Below are positions 32,114 to 40,672 of a DNA stretch of 64,000 bases, in pieces. The stretch covers positions 1 through 64,000 of the forward strand of contig CAMLNA010000008.1 in assembly GCA_946481025.1 (NCBI GenBank), given 5' to 3'. Numbering within the stretch: position 1 is the stretch's first letter; each line of letters starts with the position of its first letter. The position numbers were made by a program, and so were the translations under genes. The notes beneath the pieces are model-generated. The model worked only from the letters and a program-made list of their open reading frames with translations, ran no database searches and was not told where the DNA came from. Source of the DNA: an uncultured Rivibacter sp. Lineage in GTDB: Bacteria; Pseudomonadota; Gammaproteobacteria; Burkholderiales; Burkholderiaceae.

Positions 32114-32474
32114 CGGGCGGCTCGAACACCAGCGGCAGGCCAGCCTGCTCGCTGGCACGCGCCGACAGTTCCGCAAAGAACTCCTGGCCCGACTTCGTGT
32201 CCACCCAGCGCCCGCCGGCATAGCGAAAGTGGAACCCGCCGCTGCGGGCGGCCAGCCACAACTCGTGCAAGGGCGGCTGGGTGTTGATGACCATCTTGCT
32301 GCCGTTCGGGAAACTCAGCTCGAGCAGTCCACCGGTGCGGCTGGAGTCGATGTCGATCACGTCTTCCTGCAACCACCGGTCGATGTGGGCCTCGATGCCG
32401 GACAACACCGCCCTCGTGAGGGCCTGGTACTCGCCGTCGGTCAGCGTCGATGGTGCTTGGTGCTCGGTGCTCAT
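32103..32474 (-). CDS. cyaY: Iron donor protein CyaY (frataxin family)
   Basis: A 123-aa bacterial frataxin involved in iron-sulphur cluster assembly. The start at 32474 gives MSTEHQAPSTLTDGEYQALTR. The acidic first helix (LSGIEAHIDRWLQEDVIDID), the strand core GGLLELSFPNGSKMVINTQP and HELWLAARSGGFHFRY are family hallmarks. It is slightly longer at the C-terminus than E. coli CyaY. It is divergent from lptM, with only 15 bp between the two start codons, and convergent with mrcA with an 11-bp overlap. An upstream in-frame ATG at 32501 would run into lptM. Confidence 0.93.
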   Translation of the reverse strand: MSTEHQAPSTLTDGEYQALTRAVLSGIEAHIDRWLQEDVIDIDSSRTGGLLELSFPNGSKMVINTQPPLHELWLAARSGGFHFRYAGGRWVDTKSGQEFFAELSARASEQAGLPLVFEPPVSS

Positions 32475-32489
32475 CTTTAGAATGCCGTG

Positions 32490-32657
32490 ATGCGTCAACA
32501 CCCCAGGATTCTAGGCAGGCGCTTTCCATCACTCGCGGTAGGTGCTTGCCTGCTCGCGGGGCTGATGGCCCTCGGAGCTTGCGGCCAGAAGGGCGCGCTC
32601 TACCTGCCTGCACCCGCTCCCGCCGCCTCGGCCCCTGCTGCTTCTTCCTCCAAGTAA
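32490..32657 (+). CDS. lptM: LptM (YifL-like) small lipoprotein
   Basis: A 55-aa lipoprotein, below usual length cut-offs. The signal peptide (MRQHPRILGRRFPSLAVGA..) ends in the lipobox LGAC, followed directly by GQKGALYLP, the conserved core of YifL/LptM. The rest is an Ala/Pro/Ser tail. LptM helps the LPS translocon LptD mature its disulphides. The stop is immediately followed by the lysA ATG (no spacer), matching the usual yifL-dapF/lysA neighbourhood. A TAGAAT -10-like box at 32478-32483 would put transcription start at or next to the ATG, so the mRNA may be leaderless. Confidence 0.88.
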   Translation: MRQHPRILGRRFPSLAVGACLLAGLMALGACGQKGALYLPAPAPAASAPAASSSK

Positions 32658-33935
32658 ATGATCCTGCCCGGCTCCCCTTTCGTGGCCTATCGCGGCCGCG
32701 AGCTGTTCATCGAAGGCTGCTCGCTGCGCGAGCTGGCGCAGCGCCACGGCTCGCCGCTTTACGTGTATTCGCGAGGCTCGATGCTGGCATCGCTGGCCTC
32801 ATACCAGCGGGCGTTGGCAGGGCGCAAGCACCTGATCTGCTACGCGATGAAGGCCAACTCGACCCTCGCGGTGCTGCAGACGTTCGCGCGGGCAGGCTGC
32901 GGCTTCGACATCGTGTCGGGCGGCGAGCTGGAGCGCGTGCTGGCCGCCGGCGGCGACGCGTCGAAGGTGGTGTTCTCCGGCGTCGGCAAGACCCGCGCAG
33001 AGATGCGCCAGGCGCTGGAGGCCGGCGTGCGCTGCTTCAACGTCGAAAGCGAGCCCGAGCTGGAGCTGCTGTCGCAGGTGGCCGTCGAATGCGGCCGCAC
33101 CGCGCAGGTCAGCCTGCGCGTCAACCCCGACGTGGACGCCGGCACCCACCCCTACATCTCCACCGGCCTGAAGGGCAACAAGTTCGGCATCGCGCACCAG
33201 CGGGCGGTGGCCACCTACCAGCGCGCCGCGCAGCTGCCCGGCCTCGCGGTCGCTGGCATCGACTGCCACATCGGCTCGCAGATCACCGAAACCGGCCCCT
33301 ATCTCGATGCGCTCGACCGGGTGCTCGACCTCGTCGAAGCCGTCGAGCACGCAGGCATCGCCCTGCATCACCTCGACCTCGGCGGCGGGCTGGGCATCAC
33401 CTACACCGACGAAACCCCACCCAGCGCCGAGGCGCTGGTGCGCCGTCTGCTCGCGCGCATCGACGAACGCGGCCATGGCCACCGCGAGATCCTGTTCGAG
33501 CCGGGCCGCTCGCTGGTGGGCAACGCGGGCGTGCTGCTCTCCGACGTGCTGTACCTCAAGCCCGGCGAAGCCAAGAACTTCTGCATCGTCGATGCGGCGA
33601 TGAACGACCTGATGCGCCCGGCCATGTACGAGGCCTACATGCAGATCGTGGCCTGCGTGCAGCGCGACGACACCGCGGCCCTCACCTGGGACGTCGTCGG
33701 CCCCGTGTGCGAATCGGGCGACTGGCTGGGCCGTGACCGCTCGCTGGCCGTGCGGCCCGGCGACACGCTGGCGGTGCTGTCGGCTGGCGCCTACGGCATG
33801 AGCATGGCCAGCAACTACAACACCCGCGGCCGCGCCGCCGAGGTCATGGTCGATGGCGACCAGTCGTGGTTGATCCGCGACCGCGAAGCCGCGAACGAAC
33901 TGTTCCGCCTCGAAAAGCTGCTGCCTTCGGCTTGA
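32658..33935 (+). CDS. lysA: Diaminopimelate decarboxylase
   Basis: A 425-aa PLP enzyme making L-lysine from meso-diaminopimelate. Fold-III decarboxylase features: the PLP lysine in [33 protein letters not shown], the glycine-rich phosphate loop ([11 protein letters not shown]), and the C-terminal [14 protein letters not shown] containing the active-site Cys of the partner subunit. Length is normal. Co-transcribed with lptM upstream; convergent with dppF with a 16-bp gap. Confidence 0.97.
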   Translation: MILPGSPFVAYRGRELFIEGCSLRELAQRHGSPLYVYSRGSMLASLASYQRALAGRKHLICYAMKANSTLAVLQTFARAGCGFDIVSGGELERVLAAGGDASKVVFSGVGKTRAEMRQALEAGVRCFNVESEPELELLSQVAVECGRTAQVSLRVNPDVDAGTHPYISTGLKGNKFGIAHQRAVATYQRAAQLPGLAVAGIDCHIGSQITETGPYLDALDRVLDLVEAVEHAGIALHHLDLGGGLGITYTDETPPSAEALVRRLLARIDERGHGHREILFEPGRSLVGNAGVLLSDVLYLKPGEAKNFCIVDAAMNDLMRPAMYEAYMQIVACVQRDDTAALTWDVVGPVCESGDWLGRDRSLAVRPGDTLAVLSAGAYGMSMASNYNTRGRAAEVMVDGDQSWLIRDREAANELFRLEKLLPSA

Positions 33936-33951
33936 CGGCGCCGCCGGCCGG

Positions 33952-34947
33952 TCAGATCCGGCCTTCGGTCACGGCGTGGCAGGCCACTTTGATGCCGGCC
34001 AAGTCGGTCAGAACGGGCCGTTCGGCCTTGCAACGTTCGTTGGCATGCGGGCAGCGCGGGTGGAAGGCGCAGCCGCTCGGCGGGTTCAGCGGATTGGGCA
34101 CCTCGCCCTGCACCGGCGTGCGGGCTCGACCGCTCATGTGGATGTCCGGTATCGCATCGAGCAGCATGCGCGTGTACGGGTGGCGCGGCTTTGCGAACAG
34201 CGTCCTCTTCGGTGCGAGCTCGACGAGCCGCCCCAGGTACATCACGCCGACGTCGTCGCTCACGTGCCGCACCACCGCGAGGTTGTGCGAAATGAACAGG
34301 TAGGTCAGGCCGCGCTGGCGCTGCAGGTCCTTCATGATGTTGAGCACCTGCGCCTGCACCGAGACGTCGAGTGCCGAGGTCGGCTCGTCACACACCAGGA
34401 ACTCTGGCTGCGTGGCCAGCGCGCGAGCGATCGAGATGCGCTGGCGCTGCCCGCCCGAGAACTGGTGCGGAAACTTCTCCATGTCGGCAGCGGCCAGCCC
34501 GACCGACTTCAGCAGCTCGCCGACCCGCTCGCGCAGTTCGAACCTGCCCTGGCCGAGCCCATGCTCGACCAGCGGCTCGCCGACGATCGCCTCGACCTTC
34601 CAGCGCGGATTGAGGCTGGCATACGGGTCCTGAAAGATCATCTGCATGCGCCGGCGCAGCGCCTTGCCGCCGCCACCGCCGAAGCCCTGCGCCGTGTCGA
34701 TGCCGTCGAAGCCGACCTTGCCGCGCGTGGGCGCATACAGGCCCACGAGCAGGCGCGCCACGGTGCTCTTGCCGCAGCCCGATTCGCCCACCAGCGCGAG
34801 CGTCTTGCCGCGTTCGATGGCGAAGCTCACACCATCCACCGCATAGACGTATTGCCGGGGTTTTCGCTCGACCACCCGGTTGAGCCACGGTGCCGACACG
34901 TCGAACACCTTGGCGAGGTCGTTCACCTCCACCAACGAAGCAGACAT
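33952..34947 (-). CDS. dppF: Peptide ABC transporter ATP-binding protein (DppF/OppF type)
   Basis: A 331-aa cytosolic ATPase. Walker A is GESGCGKST, the signature is [15 protein letters not shown], Walker B is [11 protein letters not shown], and the C-terminal oligopeptide domain has the cysteine cluster [14 protein letters not shown]. The start at 34947 overlaps the dppD stop by one base (TGATG). The last gene of the operon. Between the N-terminal strand and the Walker A there is a long insertion ([17 protein letters not shown]), usual for the F-type subunit. Pairs with DppD. Confidence 0.92.
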   Translation of the reverse strand: MSASLVEVNDLAKVFDVSAPWLNRVVERKPRQYVYAVDGVSFAIERGKTLALVGESGCGKSTVARLLVGLYAPTRGKVGFDGIDTAQGFGGGGGKALRRRMQMIFQDPYASLNPRWKVEAIVGEPLVEHGLGQGRFELRERVGELLKSVGLAAADMEKFPHQFSGGQRQRISIARALATQPEFLVCDEPTSALDVSVQAQVLNIMKDLQRQRGLTYLFISHNLAVVRHVSDDVGVMYLGRLVELAPKRTLFAKPRHPYTRMLLDAIPDIHMSGRARTPVQGEVPNPLNPPSGCAFHPRCPHANERCKAERPVLTDLAGIKVACHAVTEGRI

Positions 34948-35948
34948 CAGGCGGCCTCCCGCATGGCGTCGGCGGCATGCAGCCAGCAGGCGGCGCGCGT
35001 GGCGCCGGCGTCCATCAGCTCGGGCCGCTCGAGGCGGCAGCGGTCGAACGCCCTCGGGCAGCGTGGGTTGAAGGCACAGCCACGCGGAATGGCGTTGAGC
35101 CGCGGCATCGAGCCGTCGATCTGGGTGAGGCGTTCGCGGTCTTCGTCCATGGCGGGGATCGAGCCCATGAGCCCGACGGTGTACGGATGCGCCGGCGCAT
35201 GGATCACCGACTGCACCGGCCCGATTTCGGCGATGCGCCCGGCGTACATCACGGCCACGCGATCGCAGGTCTCGGCGATCACGCCCATGTCGTGGGTGAC
35301 CAGCATCACCGCGGCGCCGTGCTCCTTGCACAGCCGCTTGAGCAGCGAAATGATCTGCGCCTGGATCGAAACGTCCAGCGCCGTGGTCGGCTCGTCGGCC
35401 ACGATGAGCTTCGGGTCGGCTGCCAGGGCCAGCGCAATGACGACGCGCTGGCGCATGCCGCCGGAGAACTGGTGCGGATAGTGGTCGATGCGCGCCTCGG
35501 CAGCCGGGATGCCGGTCTCCTTGAGCAGCTGGATCGCGCGCTGCCGCGCCTCGGCCCTGCCGAGCCCGAGATGGGTCTGGATGGTTTCGACCAGCTGGCG
35601 GCCCACCGTGTACAGCGGGTTCAGCGAGGTGAGCGGATCCTGGAAGATGGCGCCGATCTTGCGGCCGCGGATCTTGCGCATCTGCTCGTACGGCAGATCG
35701 TCGATCCGCTGGCCGTCGAGGCGAACCTCCCCGGAGGCGATGCGGCCGGGAGGCTCCAGCAAACCGATGATGGACGCGCCGGTGAGCGACTTGCCCGCGC
35801 CCGACTCGCCGACCACCCCGAGGATCTCGCCGGGCGCGATGTCGAACGAGATGTCGTCGAGCGCGACCAGCGTGCCGCGGCGCGAAGGAAACTCGACGCG
35901 CAGGTTGCGCACTTCGAGCAGGGCTGAGCGTTGAGCGGATGTGGCCAT
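34947..35948 (-). CDS. dppD: Peptide ABC transporter ATP-binding protein (DppD/OppD type)
   Basis: A 333-aa cytosolic ATPase, the partner of the downstream DppF. Walker [10 protein letters not shown], signature [15 protein letters not shown], Walker [13 protein letters not shown] and the C-terminal cysteine-containing oligo/dipeptide domain [14 protein letters not shown]. The stop overlaps the start of dppF. Four bases separate it from dppC. Confidence 0.93.
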   Translation of the reverse strand: MATSAQRSALLEVRNLRVEFPSRRGTLVALDDISFDIAPGEILGVVGESGAGKSLTGASIIGLLEPPGRIASGEVRLDGQRIDDLPYEQMRKIRGRKIGAIFQDPLTSLNPLYTVGRQLVETIQTHLGLGRAEARQRAIQLLKETGIPAAEARIDHYPHQFSGGMRQRVVIALALAADPKLIVADEPTTALDVSIQAQIISLLKRLCKEHGAAVMLVTHDMGVIAETCDRVAVMYAGRIAEIGPVQSVIHAPAHPYTVGLMGSIPAMDEDRERLTQIDGSMPRLNAIPRGCAFNPRCPRAFDRCRLERPELMDAGATRAACWLHAADAMREAA

Positions 35949-35952
35949 GGGT

Positions 35953-36867
35953 TCAGCGCAGGCGTGGGTTCAGGGCGTCACGCAGCCAGTCGCCCAGCAG
36001 GTTCACGGAAAGGGCGATCAGCACCAGCATCGCGCCGGGGAAGATGGTGATCCACCACTCGCCGCTGAAAAGGAAGTCGTTGCCGATGCGGATGAGCGTG
36101 CCGAGCGACGGCGACGTGGGCGGCACACCCACCCCCAGGAAGGACAGGGTCGCCTCGATGATGATGGCCTGCGCCACCTGGATGGTCGCCAGCACCAGCA
36201 CCGGCCCGAGCACGTTGGGCAGCACGTGACGGCGCATGATGCGCAGCGGCGACACGCCGATCACCCGGGCGGCCTGCACGTATTCCTTGTTGCGCTCCAC
36301 CATGGTGGAGCCGCGCACCGTGCGCGCATAGTCGACCCACTTGGTCACCGCGATCGACAGGATGAGCACGGTGAAGGCGAGCGAGTCGTGCGCGTTGGGA
36401 AACAGCGCTCGGCCCACGCCGTCGATCAGCAGCGCCACCAGGATGGCCGGGAACGACAGCATCACGTCGCACAGCCGCATGATGAAGGCGTCGGTCTTGC
36501 CTCCCACGAAGCCGGACAGCAGGCCGAGCCCCACCCCGACCACCATCGACAGCACCACCGAGGCGAAACCGACGAACAGCGAGATGCGGGCGCCATACAT
36601 CAGCGCCGACAGGATGTCGCGGCCCTGGTCGTCGGTGCCGAGCAGGTATTTGGTGCTGCCCTCGTCCATCCAGGCGGGCGGCAGCCGCGCATCGCCCAGT
36701 TCCAGGGTGGCGAGGTCGAAGGGGTTGTGCGGTGCCACGTAGCCGGCAAACACCGCGCAGAAGATGCAGACGAACGCGATGACCGCGGCGCCGATGGCCA
36801 CCGGCGAAGTACGGAAGCTGTACCAGACGTCGCCGTCGAAGAAGCGTTGCAGGGTTGTCGTTGTCAT
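35953..36867 (-). CDS. dppC: Peptide ABC transporter permease (DppC type)
   Basis: A 304-aa inner-membrane permease with about six transmembrane segments (first at about 24-45). The cytosolic N-terminus and the TDDQGRDILSALMYGARISL segment mark the C-type subunit; the EAA loop is EYVQAARVIGVSPLRIMRRHVLPN. With DppB it forms the channel. In this operon dppB is four genes upstream and separated by an amidohydrolase and a binding protein. Confidence 0.93.
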   Translation of the reverse strand: MTTTTLQRFFDGDVWYSFRTSPVAIGAAVIAFVCIFCAVFAGYVAPHNPFDLATLELGDARLPPAWMDEGSTKYLLGTDDQGRDILSALMYGARISLFVGFASVVLSMVVGVGLGLLSGFVGGKTDAFIMRLCDVMLSFPAILVALLIDGVGRALFPNAHDSLAFTVLILSIAVTKWVDYARTVRGSTMVERNKEYVQAARVIGVSPLRIMRRHVLPNVLGPVLVLATIQVAQAIIIEATLSFLGVGVPPTSPSLGTLIRIGNDFLFSGEWWITIFPGAMLVLIALSVNLLGDWLRDALNPRLR

Positions 36868-36883
36868 TCGAATGCCGCCATGG

Positions 36884-38452
36884 TCACTTCACGACGATCC
36901 ACTTGTAGGGCATGAAGTTGTCGGGCAGCTGCACGAGCTCCACGTTCTTCTTCATGGCCCAGGCCAGCGCCTGCTGGTGCAGCGGAATGTGGCCGACGTC
37001 GGCCGCATGGACCTCGAAGGCCTCGCGGATCATCGCGTTGCGCCTGGCGGGGTCGGTCTCGGCCTGGATCTTCATCGTCAGCTCGTCGAGCTTCGGGTTG
37101 CTGTAGGCGCCGAGGTTGAACTGGCCCTGTCCCTTGTCGTTGGGCGTGGCCATCAGCGCCGTGAGCGGGTTGTGGGAGTCGTAGGTGCCCGGGCTCCAGC
37201 CCAGCAGGTAGAAGCTGGTGTTGCGGCTCAGGATCTTCGGAAAGTAGGTGTTCTTGGTTTCCGCCTGCAGGTTGACCTTGATGCCCACCCGCGCCAGGTT
37301 CGCGGCCACGGCCTGGCAGATCTCGCCGTCGTTCACGTAGCGGTCGTTCGGGCAATTGAGGCTGACCTCGAAGCCGCCGGGATACCCTGCTTCGGCCAGC
37401 AGCTTCTTGGAAGCTTCAGGGTCGTACGGCAGGCGCTTGTTGAGTTCGGGCACGAAGCCCTTCACCGCCGGCGCCACCATCAGCGCGGTGGGCGTGGCGG
37501 CGCCGCGCATGACGCGGCTGCGGATCGTCTCGATGTCGATGGCCTGGTAGAAGGCCTGGCGCACCCGCTTGTCCTTGAAAGGGTTTCTGCCCTTCACGCT
37601 GGAGTACAGCAGCTCGTCGCGCTTCTGGTCCATGCCCAGGAAGATGGTGCGCAACTCCGCGCCCTGCATCACCTTGAGGCTGGCGCTGGAGCGGAGGCGC
37701 TCGACATCCTGCAGCGGCACCGGCTCCATCACGTCGACCTCGCCGGACAGCAGCGCCGCCACGCGCGTGGCGTCGTTGCCGATGGGGGTGAAGATCACCT
37801 CGTCGACGTTGCTCTCGACCTTGCCCCAGTAGTTGAAGTTGCGCGCGAGCACCGTGCGCGCGCCCGGCTGCCGCTCCTTCAGCTTGAACGGCCCGGTGCC
37901 GTTGGCCTTGAACGATGCCGTGTTCTCGATGCCCTTGCGTCGGTCCACCGGCCGTTCGGCCTTGTTGTCCTCGCACCATCTCTTGCTCATCACGTACACC
38001 AGCGTGATGACGTCGGGCAGGATGGGGAACGGCGCCGTCGTCTCGATCTCGACTGCGTCGCCCACACGCCGCACGTCCTTGATCGACGACGTGTAGCTGC
38101 GCATGTCGGAGCCTTCGCCGGCGGCACGCTTGAAGGTGAACACCACGTCGTCGGCCGAGAACGGCGTGCCGTCGTGGAAGCTCACGCCCTTGCGCAGCTC
38201 GAAGCGCCACACCGTGGGCGAGGTCTGCTTCCAGCTGGTGGCGAGCCCCGGCACCAGGCCGAGCGCCTTGTCGCGTGCGACCAGCGGCTCGTAGACATTG
38301 CCCGTGAAGGTGAGCTGCATCGACTCATTGAGCGAATGCGGGTCCATCGACTGGGCGTCGCCCTGGTTGGCCACGCGCAGGGTCACCGCCTGCGCCGCCA
38401 CGGAACAGGCCAGCGTCAGAACGCAGGTGAGCACGAGCTTTGCGGTTTTCAT
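36884..38452 (-). CDS. Peptide ABC transporter substrate-binding protein (first of two)
   Basis: A 522-aa periplasmic SBP family 5 protein (DppA/OppA-like). The ATG at 38452 begins a Sec signal peptide (KLVLTCVLTLACSVAAQA). Mature text such as RVANQGDAQSMDPHSLNES and the ligand-binding FELRKGVSFHDGTPFSADDVVFTF is classical. It sits between the amidohydrolase and dppC. A second, clearly related binding protein (40673-42280) begins the operon; the two share many stretches but are not copies. The ligand is unknown. Confidence 0.9.
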   Translation of the reverse strand: MKTAKLVLTCVLTLACSVAAQAVTLRVANQGDAQSMDPHSLNESMQLTFTGNVYEPLVARDKALGLVPGLATSWKQTSPTVWRFELRKGVSFHDGTPFSADDVVFTFKRAAGEGSDMRSYTSSIKDVRRVGDAVEIETTAPFPILPDVITLVYVMSKRWCEDNKAERPVDRRKGIENTASFKANGTGPFKLKERQPGARTVLARNFNYWGKVESNVDEVIFTPIGNDATRVAALLSGEVDVMEPVPLQDVERLRSSASLKVMQGAELRTIFLGMDQKRDELLYSSVKGRNPFKDKRVRQAFYQAIDIETIRSRVMRGAATPTALMVAPAVKGFVPELNKRLPYDPEASKKLLAEAGYPGGFEVSLNCPNDRYVNDGEICQAVAANLARVGIKVNLQAETKNTYFPKILSRNTSFYLLGWSPGTYDSHNPLTALMATPNDKGQGQFNLGAYSNPKLDELTMKIQAETDPARRNAMIREAFEVHAADVGHIPLHQQALAWAMKKNVELVQLPDNFMPYKWIVVK

Positions 38453-38471
38453 CGGCACCTCGGAGACAGGC

Positions 38472-39671
38472 TCAGTTCTGCGGCGGCATGCCGCTCTCGA
38501 CCAGCGAGGCCAGCAGCGCTGCACCCAGCGGCAGGATGTCGTCGTTGAAGTCGTATCGGCTGTTGTGCAGGAAGCAGTTGTTCTCACCCCCCTGGCCGAT
38601 GCGGAGGTAGGCGCCCGGCTTCACCTGCAGCATGAAGGCGAAATCCTCGGCGCCCATGCTCGGCGCGAGGTCGCGCACCACCCGCTCCGCCCCCACGAGC
38701 GCCGCCGCCACGTCGGCCGCGAAGGCCGCCTCGGCCGGCGTGTTGATGGTGGCCGGGTACATGCGCTCGTACTTGAGCACCGCCGTGGCGCCGAAGCCCA
38801 CCGCCACCGACTCGACCAGCCGGCCCAGGCGCTCCTCGATCATGTCCTGCACCTCGCGCTTGAAGGTGCGCACGGTGCCGATGAGCTGCGCCTGCCTGGG
38901 GATCACGCTGAAGGCACCCAGGTCCCCGGACTGCACGGCGCACAGGCTCAGGACGGCGCTGTCGAGCGGGTTCACGTTGCGCGACACCAGGCTTTGGGCG
39001 GCCGTGATGATGTGCGCTGCCACCAGCACCGGGTCCACCGCCATGTGCGGGTGTGCCCCGTGCCCGCCCTTGCCGTTGATGGTGATTTCTATGCGGTCAG
39101 CCGCTGCCATCATGGGCCCCGGGCTCACGGCGACGGTGCCCGCCGGCAGGCTGGGCCAGTTGTGCATCGCATAGACGGCATCGACCGGGAACCGGTCGAA
39201 CAGGCCGTCCTCGATCATCGCCTTGGCCCCAGCATGCCCCTCTTCGCCCGGCTGGAAGATCAGCACGGCCGTGCCGGAGAAACGCCGCGTCTGCGCCAGG
39301 TGCCGGGCCGCGCCCACCAGCATGGTCATGTGCCCGTCGTGGCCGCAGCCGTGCATCAGGTGGGCCTGGGTCGAGCGCCACGGCACGTCGTTCTCCTCGC
39401 GCATCGGCAAGGCGTCCATGTCGGCGCGCAGACCGATGGCCCCGGGGCCGCCACCGTCGCCCCGGATCACCGCGACCACGCCGGTCTTGCCCACGCCGGT
39501 ATGCACCTCGTCGCAGCCGGCCAGCTTGAGCGCCTGCTCGATGCGGCCCGCCGTGCGCACCTCCTCGAAGCCGAGTTCCGGGTGGGCATGCAGGTCGCGG
39601 CGGAACGCGGTGAGCTCCTTGTGCCAGCCGGCCAGGCGCTGGTAGGTGCCGTGATGGATGTTGGTCAGCAT
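38472..39671 (-). CDS. M20-family amidohydrolase (hippurate hydrolase / aminoacylase type)
   Basis: A 399-aa zinc-dependent amidohydrolase, M20D subfamily. N-terminal RRDLHAHPELGFEEVRTAGRI, metal ligands in HGCGHDGHMTMLVGAAR and FQPGEEGHAGAKAM, a dimerisation domain (about 185-300) and the C-terminal SMGAEDFAFML. It cleaves N-acyl amino acids or similar amides in the cytosol. The position inside the peptide ABC operon, between dppB (2-bp gap) and a binding protein, suggests that it processes what the transporter imports (inference). No signal peptide. The longer frame toward 40751 overlaps dppB and is not real. Confidence 0.92.
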   Translation of the reverse strand: MLTNIHHGTYQRLAGWHKELTAFRRDLHAHPELGFEEVRTAGRIEQALKLAGCDEVHTGVGKTGVVAVIRGDGGGPGAIGLRADMDALPMREENDVPWRSTQAHLMHGCGHDGHMTMLVGAARHLAQTRRFSGTAVLIFQPGEEGHAGAKAMIEDGLFDRFPVDAVYAMHNWPSLPAGTVAVSPGPMMAAADRIEITINGKGGHGAHPHMAVDPVLVAAHIITAAQSLVSRNVNPLDSAVLSLCAVQSGDLGAFSVIPRQAQLIGTVRTFKREVQDMIEERLGRLVESVAVGFGATAVLKYERMYPATINTPAEAAFAADVAAALVGAERVVRDLAPSMGAEDFAFMLQVKPGAYLRIGQGGENNCFLHNSRYDFNDDILPLGAALLASLVESGMPPQN

Positions 39672-39673
39672 GC

Positions 39674-40657
39674 TCAGTGTCCTCCGGCCGGCCGCTCGAT
39701 GCGCAGGCGTGGATCGACCGCGAAGTACAGGAGATCGACGAACAGATTGATCAGCACGAAGATCAGTGCGATGAGGCAGAGGTAGGCCGCCATCACCGGA
39801 ATGTCGGCGAACGTGACCGCCTGGATGAACAGCAGCCCCATGCCGGGCCACTGGAACACCGTCTCGGTGATGATCGCGAACGCGATGAGACCACCCAGCT
39901 GCAGGCCGGTGATGGTGATCACCGGTACCAGCGTGTTCTTCAGCGCATGGCCGAAGTGCACTGCCCGGTTCGACAGGCCGCGCGCGCGCGCGAACTTGAT
40001 GTAGTCGGTGCGCAGCACCTCCAGCATCTCGGCGCGCACCAGCCTCATGATCAGCGTGAGCTGAAAGATCGCCAGCGTGACCGAAGGCAGGATCAGGTGC
40101 CTGAGCCCGTCTCCGGTGAGGAAGCCGGTGCTCCAGGCACCCAGGCTCACCACCTCGCCGCGGCCGAAGCTCGGCAGCCACTTGAGCGTGACCGCGAACA
40201 CGAGGATCAGCAGGATGCCGATGAGGAAGGTGGGCAAGGACACGCCCAGCAGCGACAGCGTCATCATCACCTGCGACATGAAGCTGCCGCGCCGCAACGC
40301 CGCATACACGCCCATCGGCACGCCCACCACCAGCGCCAGCACCGCAGCCGACAAGGCCAGCTCCATCGTCGCCGGAAAGCGCTCGACGATCAGCGTGGAC
40401 ACCTTGCGCCCCTGCCGCAGGCTGAGCCCGAACTCGCCCTGCACCGCATTGCCGACGAAGTGGGCGAACTGCACGAAGAACGGCTGGTCGAGGCCGAGGT
40501 CGGCGCGCAGCTGGTCGCGCTGCTCCGGCGTAGCGTCCTGCCCCAGCAGGTTGGTGACCGGATCGCCCACATGCTGGAACAGCATGAAGGCGATGAAGGC
40601 CACCGCCAGCATCACGACGACCGCCTGCACGAGGCGTCGAAGAATGAAAGCCAACAT
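39674..40657 (-). CDS. dppB: Peptide ABC transporter permease (DppB type)
   Basis: A 327-aa inner-membrane permease. The N-terminus MLAFILRRLVQAVVVMLAVA and the long first periplasmic loop (LGLDQPFFVQFAHFVGNAVQ) are typical of B-type subunits; the EAA loop is DYIKFARARGLSNRAVHFGH, followed by ALKNTLVPVITITGLQ. About six transmembrane segments. It follows the upstream binding protein by 15 bp and precedes the amidohydrolase by 2 bp. Confidence 0.93.
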   Translation of the reverse strand: MLAFILRRLVQAVVVMLAVAFIAFMLFQHVGDPVTNLLGQDATPEQRDQLRADLGLDQPFFVQFAHFVGNAVQGEFGLSLRQGRKVSTLIVERFPATMELALSAAVLALVVGVPMGVYAALRRGSFMSQVMMTLSLLGVSLPTFLIGILLILVFAVTLKWLPSFGRGEVVSLGAWSTGFLTGDGLRHLILPSVTLAIFQLTLIMRLVRAEMLEVLRTDYIKFARARGLSNRAVHFGHALKNTLVPVITITGLQLGGLIAFAIITETVFQWPGMGLLFIQAVTFADIPVMAAYLCLIALIFVLINLFVDLLYFAVDPRLRIERPAGGH

Positions 40658-40672
40658 GAACGGGGGGCCGGC

